64,000 nucleotides of DNA. It comes from Epiperipatus broadwayi. Lineage: Eukaryota; Onychophora; Udeonychophora; Euonychophora; Peripatidae. Shown piece by piece: positions 48,868-57,934 of the stretch. The stretch covers positions 866,001 through 930,000 of the forward strand of contig JAQFVV010006502.1 of assembly GCA_028023455.1 (NCBI GenBank), read 5' to 3'. Positions within the stretch are counted from its first letter, which is position 1. Each line of letters begins with the position of its first letter. The notes under the pieces were generated by a model. That model was not told the origin of the DNA, ran no database searches, and saw only the letters and a program-made list of their open reading frames with translations. The position numbers were made by a program, and so were the translations under genes.

Positions 48868-49490
48868 TATAGTTAAGACTTTGACAAAATAAGAATGACA
48901 TTATTTTCAAACCTAAATGCACTTACATAGGCCAATCTTAAGAGGCATGAAATGAGAGTTATATGTTAAATCATTTGCGTTATATCCATTTCATTTAGTA
49001 ATCTTAACATTTATAAAATATTATTTATTTCATGCTAATATTAGATGTTAAACTAGCATCACAGATTTAATATTATATATGGCACTAGTGAGGAGAGTTT
49101 ATTACCTTCTAAATAAAATAACAATTTGGTACTTTGTCTGTAAAGTATGACTGGAATGAGAGTATCCTCACATTCAACATTACTGATTTAATATTATATA
49201 CAATGCTAGTGAGGAGGGTTTATTAGTTTCTAAATAGAATTACAACTAACACTGCAGTAGTAAAATTCATTGAACATTACATAGTTTAACATCTTCTAAT
49301 ATTAGCATAGAGTAAATTATAATATTTCATAAGTGTTAATAAGATTATTAAATGAAATATATATAAAGGGAATGATTTAATATATTCATGTTTCCATTTT
49401 AAGACACTTAAATTGGCTTACATAAGTGCATTTAGGTTTAAAAACAAGATGTTGGTTGTTATTTTCTCAAAGTCTTTATCTTGTGGCTGA
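48868..49490. repeat. Foldback block with about 200-bp inverted arms
   Basis: The left arm (48,868-49,070: AAGACTTTGACAAAATAA..., AAACCTAAATGCACTTA, ...GCTAATATTAGATGTTAAAC) reappears in reverse complement at 49,275-49,490. The arms are roughly 75-80% alike by eye, with small indels. The spacer holds two direct copies of a unit (GATTTAATATTATAT, then a GTGAGGAG-GTTTATTA-TTCTAAATA block) at about 49,066 and 49,182. A third copy lies outside the right arm at about 49,512. No coding sequence. Confidence 0.75.
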
Positions 49491-49885
49491 AATTAAAGTA
49501 TCATTGTATTTAACTTTGCTGATTTAATATTACTTATGGCACAAAAGAGACGGGGTTTATTACCTTCTAAATAGAATAAATCATTGTATTTTTCATTTAT
49601 TGTTTAACATTGAGTTATTTCAACATTCTCATTAGAAGTCACTTATAAATGTGTATGAGCAGGGCCATCATGTGTGGGGGTGCAGATTGTGTAAAATATA
49701 AAGACACTTCATCAATGGGACATCAAGATGCCAAGATAACTAATAAAATTTATATGCAAATGGTTTTATTTTTGAATCACTTCATTGCTAGAAATATATT
49801 CTGGATGTAAATATTTTTTATATAAATAGGAGAGAATTTTTTTTATTTAAACTTATTGTGACACCAATCTAAGTTTCAAATATCA

Positions 49886-49989
49886 AGGCTGGAGTTCAAA
49901 ATGTACTATATATATATATATATTTTACCGTGCCCTTAGGCTGGAGTTCAAAATGTACTATATATATATATATATTTTACCGTGCCCTT
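49886..49989. repeat. 52-bp tandem duplication spanning the LTR/host junction
   Basis: AGGCTGGAGTTCAAAATGTA, a (TA)n run and TTTTACCGTGCCCTT occur twice back to back (49,886-49,937 and 49,938-49,989). The unit includes host flank, (TA)n and the outermost 14 bases of element 2's LTR, so the duplication happened after the element inserted. Confidence 0.9.
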
Positions 49990-52218
49990 ACCCCTTACAC
50001 CGGCTCCCTATTAAACCGCTCCTAAAAGGGATTGTGGGCTCCAAAACGAACATGATACAGCGTAAAGATTTATTTATTTTTTCTTATATCAATAGTTGTT
50101 CATTATCAACACAAGAGGGCGCCAGATACAATGATTTGATTCACAATTTAATTTCTCGCATCACCTTACGTCATATCAAAACGATTTTGAAGTCTAATCC
50201 CTGCCCATAAGCTTGAACTCCCAGCATGGACCAATAGGGGTCACTCAGGGTTGCGATGAAATTGCCTTCAAGACTATTATTCTGGCAAATGACACAATAT
50301 TAACCAATGGATAAGAAGATCAGTTGATTACCATTATCGATCCAAGCATTGGACAGGATCATTGGTTATTTATAACTAATACGAATGTTCGGTTGAGGCA
50401 TCATTAGAATAAACAACTTAGACGTTTATAATATCATCCCCCCTTTATCATACAGTCCAATAAAATTATTTATACTAGCTCTATTGACATTTACTTATAT
50501 TTATTAATAATAGGCCCTCCCAACTCTTAAATCTATGTTAACTACATAATAAGTAAACATCGTGACTTACAGCACGATGTTTATGAATGAAATTTAAAAG
50601 AAATAAAAACAAAAGAAAATATAAGAAAGACAAAGTTAAAAGTAAAATAATTAATTGCATAAATAAATGCTAACAATAATAATAGCTCCAAAAAAAAAAA
50701 AATTTAATTATAGAAATGATTTGAGGAATGCTCGACTAGTTTAAATTAAAAAAAAAAATTATTGATTATAAAAAAATGAAACATTGATTAATAACTTTAT
50801 TTACACGCACATACGCGCATTCTCGCACTCGCACAGAAAAGAACATATGCATAATAAACATGACTGATAAAATATATTTCCTCTTTTTACATTTTGAAAG
50901 TAAGTGTGTTATGTTATCTGCGAAAGAAAATAATAATTAGGATCAAAGTTCATAACTGGAAAAGTCCTAAGATTTAAATATGATGGACTATGTAGCATCT
51001 GATATTTTTATATCTACGAAAGTTGGGATTACAATAATAAGATTTAAGTATGAAAGATTACGGGTCATTTTATATTTGATTTACGAAGTCGAATTTAATT
51101 AATTATGAGATTGCCTTTAAGTTTACGTAAAGAATGAATGGAAGCATTATATAAAAAAATGTTTACCTAGGATTTTGCTTAGTCTTCTGCTGCTTCTAAT
51201 TTGGGAGGGTTCGAACCTGATAGATGATGTTTCCATAATACATGGTTATTCATTTCACATAAGTTCAGCGTAGTATGTTTGGACGATTCTTGTATATTAA
51301 ACGGAACAACGTCCTTAGACTGATTGGAGCATTATGTTCGGACGGAACTGTTGTTGATCATTCATAGCTGTGGAGATGTTTTGGCGGCGGAGCGTCGATC
51401 AATCACTGAAGGGTTTTCTAGCCCATCATGACGATCGACGCTCTAAATGTTAATTTCACAGTGATCATATTGGACAAACCGGATAGCAAAAAAGAGAAAA
51501 GTTCTAGTTGTAGCTTCCCGAGGAATCTAGAAAAAACTATAAGCATAAACAAAAAAAAAAGGAGTGTAAAAGATTTTTTCTTTAGATTTAGGTTCATATT
51601 TATATGGGTTGGTTATTATCTGAGGATCGAATCTCCACCCAGAGTTCCATATTCTTTGAGTTGTCATTGGGGTCCGTGTCCTACGCAATGTCCACTCAAT
51701 CCATATGCTTGAGGCAATCTTAGGTTTATGCAATCTCATATTACAATCTCAGTTAGAAACAATTCATACTTATTCACACCTTTTATGCATACATGTGTGC
51801 GTGTTTTAAGAGAACAATTTAACTTACATTAGTTTAAAAGTCGAGCATTTAATCTGTCTCAAAATCACTTCTATAAGCTTTTAACTTTCACTACAGTTAT
51901 AATCTAAAACAAACCCCTTTTAATTACCCCCGTGGCATATACAAGTAGAAATCACTTATTGAGATTTAAAATGGCATATTAGTAATACTTTATATTTTAT
52001 TTTTTTTAGAGAATATTATTATAGTAGATTATATGAAAGCCTTAACTATTTAATCAGAAATATTAACATTTTATTTTACCGTGTATTTTATAACGCATTG
52101 AAAGAAAACTACATTTATTTTTTATCATAAGTTGAAAGTGAAAGAAGAAAAAAAATATAGAGTGTTTACATTGCTCGTGTGTGTGCATATATACCTGTAC
52201 CGACTTTGTCTCAGTACA
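49976..52218 (-). repeat. Element 2 3' LTR
   Basis: Minus sense: it starts TGTACTGAGACAAAGTCGG at 52,218 and ends at CGGTAAA (49,976). It matches the other LTR base for base over long stretches, with a few small indels (for example near 50,670). Confidence 0.88.
51527..51739 (-). other. LTR-internal open frame, shorter copy
   Basis: 70 codons in the element's sense direction within the 3' LTR, starting 'MRLHKPKIASSIWIEWTL'. It corresponds to the 95-codon frame at 56,406-56,693 but ends earlier because of an extra A in an A-run. No family recognised; it may be fortuitous. Confidence 0.25.
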
Positions 52219-53225
52219 TATCCCCGCGATTGGTCTAAAATTAAAATGCGAGGCTTGGCATTTTAATTTTCATAATAAAATTCCTTATTTTTGACCCCGC
52301 TTTGTGTGATTTTTAATCATTTATTTTAGCCGACTATCCTACAGTTCAACTCCCCCTCACATAAAGAAACGAAGTGGCAGGTCATGTGGTCAGGCTCGGA
52401 TTGACACTTTACATTTGCGAACTAAACTCGAAAAAATTCCCTTTTTTTTTTTTTTTTTTTTTTTTTACGAAGAGCGGGCGTGCCATAATTGGAGATATCT
52501 TGCCCAGTCTGGTACAGGCACCCCAGGTGGAAGATTGGCATGGGGATGGACCTTTCCGAAGTCCCGCGATGCAAGGTTACGAACATATAGGCATTCTCTT
52601 ACGGCCTATCTAATGGAAGGCAGGAGGATGGTCATTTCCAAAGTCCCCTCTGCAAAATACGACAACATTTACGAGGTAGCGAATAATCTGAGTTATAGAA
52701 CAATAAGCATTCAACATATCCGAGCTCTGTATCTCCTAGCACAATGGGAAATATTGAGGGAAGGAACAATAATAGCGCACTCTCGCGATCCGGCTTTTCT
52801 TTCTTTCTTTAGGCGGCATCCGCTTCCTTTCTCCGCGTGTTTTCGAGCAACATATATTTTAGTCGAAGGTGGGCGACGTTCTTTTTAATTTAAACTGGCT
52901 TTCAGAAATATTAACTTATTTACCTCGAATAGTTTTCTTTAGAAGAGTTATGACATTTATTCCTTTTCTTTCTTTAAATTATATTTTTTTTTCTCCTTTT
53001 TTTTTTTTTTTTCCGTGTTTAGTTATCTGTGGTCTGCTTTGGTTTAAAATAATGTTTTATCAACCCCCCTTCCCCCTTGTTATTGTATGATGCGATGCGA
53101 TGTGTAAGTCCTTTCTGGTCCGAGGTCATTTTCCTTCAGTTACCGTTGTTTATAAAGCGTGCTCCGGTAATCGTATTCCTGTGGCAAATCCATGTTCGTC
53201 AATGTGTTTTTAGACTAATTTTTCA
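52219..53225 (-). other. Element 2 interior downstream of gag, no pol
   Basis: Where protease and reverse transcriptase are expected there are no motifs on either strand. A purine stretch GCGGGGATA (minus sense) directly precedes the 3' LTR and may serve as polypurine tract. Two T-runs (plus strand, about 52,441-52,466 and 52,994-53,011) are A-runs in element sense. The segment 52,470-52,890 is GC-rich and has two similar units (TTTCC-AAGTCCC, then GCATTC) about 86 bases apart. The 157-codon plus-strand frame here has no recognisable domain. Confidence 0.6.
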
Positions 53226-54191
53226 TCAGTATCGATCTGGTGGTAGCTTTCTTCTATATGGGTCATGTCGCGGCCTCTCTATATGCCTTTCCCGTCCTTC
53301 CGCTCGCTCGAACTTGGCTATGGCATCCCCCATCTTGTGGATGCCCCCGTCATCCCTGCTTAGCATCATCTGCCTGATGTCTGTTGGCATGTTGTGTCTA
53401 ATGGTCGAGATGATTTGCTCCTCCATCATGTGATATGCCGGTAGCTGCTGGAGGCCGGCCACCTGCCTGTAATAGAACTGCGTTATCGTCTCATTAGGTT
53501 TGAGCCTGTATTTTTCATTGGTGATGTGAAAGTAGATCCCCTCTTGTCTGGTAGCGTTCCAAAAGCTTCGTAGGATCTCTTCTCGATATTCTACGAACGA
53601 TCTGGGCTTAAACTCGATCGTTCGCCACCAATCTCTAGCTGGCCCTTGCAGGTATGTGCTGGCAATATTGATTTTGTCTGGCTCCAGACGTTTGGCCATA
53701 ATTTCTCTCGGTACGTTCTGTTGTGACTCGATTCCTTCTACCTTTCTATTTATCGTGTCCACCTTTTGTCTTACGTCTTCCAACTCTGCCTTTGCTGTTA
53801 TCACTTCAGTCTTCGTTTCTTCTATTTCGGCTTTTGCTGCACCGATGTCTATTTTTATTGAGGTAATCTCCGTCTTTACTTCGTCAATCTTTATTTCTTC
53901 CTCTTTGCTCTGGTCCTCCTCTGACTCTCCTGTGTTTCTTTTCAATAATTTTCGTATCTCCCTAATGAATTCCCCTCTCTCCTCCTTTCTCTCTTTCCTT
54001 CTTTCTTCTTCTCTGTCCTCTTCTCTCTTCCTTCTTTCTTCCCTATCTTCCCTCATCTCTATCATCATTTGGCTCATCATTTTAAGAAGAATTTTTATTT
54101 CTGATTCAGCCTCTTCTTTAACATCTATCTTTTTGAACGTTATAGGGCTCTCCCCTGACTCCTCCCATGCAGTATCGTTATTGCTGTCCAT
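53226..54191 (-). CDS. Retrotransposon Gag polyprotein of element 2, intact
   Basis: 321 residues from a true ATG. An acidic start (1-30) is followed by 'LKMMSQMMIEMREDREERRK' and a highly charged Glu/Arg/Lys helix to about residue 95, then a regular coiled coil (100-155) of 'EVITAKAELEDVRQKV' type. A capsid-like retrotransposon Gag domain follows (about 165-295), with hallmark 'YLQGPARDWWRTI' (180-192), 'FVEYREEILRSFWN', 'NETITQFYYRQVAGLQQL' and 'MMEEQIISTIRHNMP'. It ends Arg/Pro-rich, without a zinc knuckle. Gag forms the particle that packages the element RNA. The frame is open over its whole length, so selection or recent insertion is likely. Codon use is GC-richer than the flanks. This is the best-supported intact gene in the window. 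Confidence 0.9.
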   Translation of the reverse strand: MDSNNDTAWEESGESPITFKKIDVKEEAESEIKILLKMMSQMMIEMREDREERRKREEDREEERRKERKEERGEFIREIRKLLKRNTGESEEDQSKEEEIKIDEVKTEITSIKIDIGAAKAEIEETKTEVITAKAELEDVRQKVDTINRKVEGIESQQNVPREIMAKRLEPDKINIASTYLQGPARDWWRTIEFKPRSFVEYREEILRSFWNATRQEGIYFHITNEKYRLKPNETITQFYYRQVAGLQQLPAYHMMEEQIISTIRHNMPTDIRQMMLSRDDGGIHKMGDAIAKFERAEGRERHIERPRHDPYRRKLPPDRY

Positions 54192-54285
54192 TTATGATTT
54201 AATAAAGAAAAAAATTTTTTTTTCTTTTTTTTCTATATTTGTACTTAAAATGTTACAACTTTTTGTTGATGCTTAAAGGAACGTG

Positions 54286-54920
54286 ATTTTCTTTTATTTA
54301 TGATAAGAAGTGATTAATCGACGTCCGCGCCCCCATCTCCCGCTATGTTTTTTTTTTTTTATTTCGCTCCGGCTCCAAGTGTTTTATTAAAAGATTTGCG
54401 ATATTGTGAATCGCTGTATTTTGTTCCGTTTGTTATTTTCCTTTCCTCCCTTTTCCTTCCCTTTCTATTCGTCCAAACTTTCGTTTACGTGAAAAAAAAA
54501 AGATTTTTTTTCCTCCTTTTCAGTTTTGCGTCTTTCACGAGGTTCGGCCGCTTTTGGCTAATGTCTTGATTTGCTTCTCTCCAAAACATTATTTATATTA
54601 GCTTTCTTTTATTTATGATAAGAAGTGATTAATCGACGTCCGCGCCCCCATCTTCCGCTATGTTTTTTTTTTTTTTTTTATTTCGCTCCGGCTCCAAGTG
54701 TTTTATTAAAATATTTGCGATATTGTGAATCGCTGTATTTTGTTCCGTTTGTTATTTTCTTTTTCTCCCTTTTCCTTCCCTTTCTATTCGTCCAAACTTT
54801 CGTTTACGTGAAAAAAAAAAGATTTTTTCCCTCCTTTTCAGTTTTGCGTCTTTCACGAGGTTCGGCCGCTTTTGGCTAATGTCTTGATTTGCTTCTCTCC
54901 AAAACATTATTTATATTAGC
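54286..54920 (-). repeat. 315-bp tandem duplication in element 2's 5' leader
   Basis: The block TGATAAGAAGTGATTAATCG to CATTATTTATATTAGC occurs twice in a row (anchors at 54,301 and 54,616). The copies differ mainly in T-run lengths. It lies between primer-binding site and gag, the usual place for packaging signals. Confidence 0.9.
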
Positions 54921-54936
54921 CCCACATTGGTAGCCA
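54919..54936 (-). promoter_or_regulatory. Probable primer-binding site of element 2
   Basis: In element sense TGGCTACCAATGTGGGGC begins four bases after the CGGTAAA end of the 5' LTR, the expected position, and starts TGG to match a tRNA 3' CCA. I cannot name the tRNA. Confidence 0.5.
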
Positions 54937-54940
54937 TTTA

Positions 54941-57173
54941 TTTACCGTGCCCTTACCCCTTACACCAGCTCCCTATTAAACCGCTCCTAAAAGGGATTCT
55001 GGGCTCCAAAACGAACATGATACAGCATAAAGATTTATTTATTTTTTCTTATATCAATAGTTGTTCATTATCAACACAAGAGGGCGCCAGATACGATGAT
55101 TTGATTCACAATTTAATTTCTCGCATCACCTTACGTATAATCAAAACGATTTTGAAGTCTAATCCCTGCCCATAAGCTCGAACTCCCAGCATGGACCAAT
55201 AGGGGTCACTCAGGGTCACGATGAAATTGCCTTCAAGACTATTATTCTGGCAAATGACACAATATTAACCAATGGATAAGAAAATCGGTTGATTAACAGA
55301 TCGATCCAAGCATTGGACGGGATCATTGGTTATTTATAACTAATACGAATGTTTGGTTGAGGCATCATTAGAATAAACAACTTAGACGTTTATAATATCA
55401 TCCCCCTTTATCATACAGTCCAATAAAATTATTTATACTAGCTCTATTGACATTTACTTATATTTATTAATAATAGGCCCTCCCAACTCTTAAATCTATG
55501 TTAACTACATAATAAGTAAACATCGTGACTTACGGCACGATGTTTATGAATGAAATTTAAAAGAAATAAAAACAAAAGAAAATATAAGAAAGACAAAGTT
55601 AAAAGTAAAATAATTAATTGCATGAATAAATGCTATGCTCCAAAAAAAAATATATTTAATTATAGAAATGATTTGAGGAATGCTCGACTAGTTTAAATTA
55701 AAAAAAAAATTTATTGATTATAAAAAAATGAAACATTGATTAATAACTTTATTTACACGCACATACGCGCATTCTCGCACTCGCACAGAAAAGAACATAT
55801 TATGCATAATAAACATGACTGATAAAATATATTTCCTCTTTTTACATTTTGAAAGTAAGTGTGTTATGTTATCTGCGAAAGAAAATAATAATTAGGATCA
55901 AAGTTCATAACTGGAAAAGTCCTAAGATTTAAATATGATGGACTATGTAGCATCTGATATTTTTATATTTACGAAAGTTGGGATTACAATAATAAGATTT
56001 AAGTATGAAAGATTACGGGTCATTTTATATTTGATTTACGAAGTCGAATTTAATTAATTATGAGATTGCCTTTAAGTTTACGTAAAGAATGAATGGAAGC
56101 ATTATATAAAAAAAATGTTTACCTAGGATTTTGCTTAGTCTTCTGCTGCTTCTAATTTGGGAGGGTTCGAACCTGATAGATGATGTTTCCATAATACATG
56201 GTTATTCATTTCACATAAGTTCAGCGTAGTATGTTTGGACGATTCTTGTATATTAAACGGAACAACGTCCTTAGACTGATTGGAGCATTATGTTCGGACG
56301 GAACTGTTGTTGATCATTCATAGCTGTGGAGATGTTTTGGCGGTGGAGCGTCGATCAATCACTGAAGGGTTTTCTAGCCCATCATGACGATCAACGCTCT
56401 AAATGTTAATTCACAGTGATCATATTGGACAAACCGGATAGCAAAAAAGAGAAAAGTTCTAGTTGTAGCTTCCTGAGGAATCTAGAAAAAACTATAAGCA
56501 TAAACAAAAAAAAAGGAGTGTAAAAGATTTTTTCTTTAGATTTAGGTTCATATTTATATGGGTTGGTTATTATCTGAGGATCGAATCTCCACCCAGATTT
56601 CCATATTCTTTGAGTTGTCATTGGGGTCCGTGTCCTACACAATGTCCACTCAATCCATATGCTTGAGGAAATCTTAGGTTTATGCAATCTCATATTACAA
56701 TCTCAGTTAGAAACAATTCATACTTATTCACACCTTTTATGCATACATGTGTGCGTGTTTTAAGAGAACAATTTAACTTACATTAGTTTAAAAGTCGAGC
56801 ATTTAATCTGTCTCAAAATCACTTCTATAAGCTTTTAACTTTCACTACAGTTATAATCTAAAACAAACCCCTTTTAATTACCCCTGCGGCATATACAAGT
56901 AGAAATCACTTATTGAGATTTAAAATGGCATATTAGTAATACTTTATATTTTATTTTTTTTTAGAGAATATTATTATAGTAGATGATATGAAAGCCTTAA
57001 CTATTTAATCAGAAATATTAACATTTTATTTTACCGTATATTTTATAATGCATTGAAAGAAAACTACATTTATTTTTTATCATAAGTTGAAAGTGAAAGA
57101 AGAAAAAAAATATAGAGTGTTTACATTGCTCGTGTGTGTGCATATATACCTGTACTGACTTTGTCTCGGTACA
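54941..57173 (-). repeat. Element 2 5' LTR
   Basis: Minus sense: TGTACCGAGACAAAGTCAG at 57,173 to CGGTAAA at 54,941. The TGTACCG/CGGTA-A ends are imperfect inverted repeats. The outer border runs into (TA)n. Confidence 0.88.
56406..56693 (-). other. LTR-internal open frame, longer copy
   Basis: 95 codons in element sense: 'MRLHKPKISSSIWIEWTL', then 'TPMTTQRIWKSGWRFDPQII', then a hydrophobic C-terminal half. It has an ATG start and lies early in the LTR. No family recognised. The other LTR carries a shortened version. It could be a small accessory frame or chance. Confidence 0.3.
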
Positions 57174-57189
57174 ATATATATATATATAT

Positions 57190-57700
57190 TGTGACCTTTA
57201 TTTAGGTCCCTGTATTTAATAATCCAAAATTTTAAATAATAATGATATATCTGGCATGAAAATCTTAATGAGTGGCTTTCAATAAAGACTGTTGTGGATG
57301 CACTAGGAAATTGCTTGAGTGGAGATGAGGTTTCAAACCCAGTCTAGGCTCTGACTAGACTAAAATAACAATTAAAAAGTATTGTTATTAATTGGGAGAT
57401 AAATATATTGCTATTTTATTAATGTTGAATAGCAATTCAAATAAATAAATAATTAAAATCAAATTTGTAAGCCTTGTAAAATGAATCATTACAGTAAATT
57501 ACTTAAGCATATTTTTTATGTAGTAAATCTAAAGCTGCCTCGAATCATTATGGGTAGTTATTAAAAATGATGCCAGAGGGGGTAATATTAATTATTCACA
57601 CTAAGATTATTAGTTTTAATTGCTCCCATAATCCATTGTAAAAACAGGCTATATATGTTCTAACCAAATTGTAGGGGGGTGGATTAAGAAAAACAAGAAC
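57190..57700 (+). mobile_element. LTR-like head after (TA)n, right end unknown
   Basis: TGTGACCTTTATTTAGGTCC starts exactly at the end of the (TA)n tract bordering element 2. Like element 1's LTR it opens TGTGAC and has an immediate small hairpin (GACCT/AGGTC). No second copy is present, so it may be a solo or truncated LTR. A GGTTTCAAACCC word at about 57,329 and a G-run at 57,673-57,678 lie inside. The end coordinate is arbitrary. Confidence 0.35.
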
Positions 57701-57829
57701 TAAGCAACCACAGACCTCAACTCATCTAAAATAAGGAAGAAAAAAAAGTTAAAAAATCAGAAAATTTTGGAATCTAATTGAATGGAATTATAATATCTTG
57801 CTATCTAGAAATGATGTAATAAATCTAAA

Positions 57830-57934
57830 AAACTTTGCTATCATTGTAAACACCATCTTCACGATCGCATAGTTTCTAGGATTCATACTGGAGAAGGAAA
57901 TAAAAGCCATGAAAATAAGTCTTTATTTAAATAA
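57830..57934 (+). pseudogene. C2H2 zinc-finger relic
   Basis: The plus-strand frame reads 'KKLCYHCKHHLHDRIVSRIH' followed by 'TGEGNKSHENKSLFK' and a stop. It has a CX2C pair, then the highly characteristic 'RIHTGE' linker. The spacing from the second Cys to the His before TGE is 12 instead of the normal 16 residues, so about four residues including one zinc ligand are missing. It looks like a single broken finger from a larger C2H2 array, probably a dead fragment. No neighbouring fingers are readable. Confidence 0.5.

Larger units (their letters stand above)
49976..57173 (-). mobile_element. Element 2: Gag-only (pol-less) LTR retrotransposon with 2.24-kb LTRs
   Basis: Near-identical direct repeats of 2,243 and 2,233 bp flank a 2.7-kb interior read on the minus strand. 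LTR ends (minus sense) are TGTACCG... and ...CGGTAAA, nearly inverted. Both outer borders meet (TA)n. The interior has a duplicated 5' leader and one intact gag, then about 1 kb without pol. LTR divergence is slight by eye, so insertion was recent. Like element 1 it would need an autonomous helper. The two elements share layout but not sequence. Confidence 0.87.

Noticed and set aside
52415-52888. 157-codon plus-strand frame
   Set aside because: It runs through a T-run read as poly-Phe, is antisense to the element and shows no domain.
53656-54276. 206-codon Ser/Phe-rich plus-strand frame
   Set aside because: It is the antisense shadow of element 2's Gag coiled coil, whose strand has an ATG, a domain match and consistent context.
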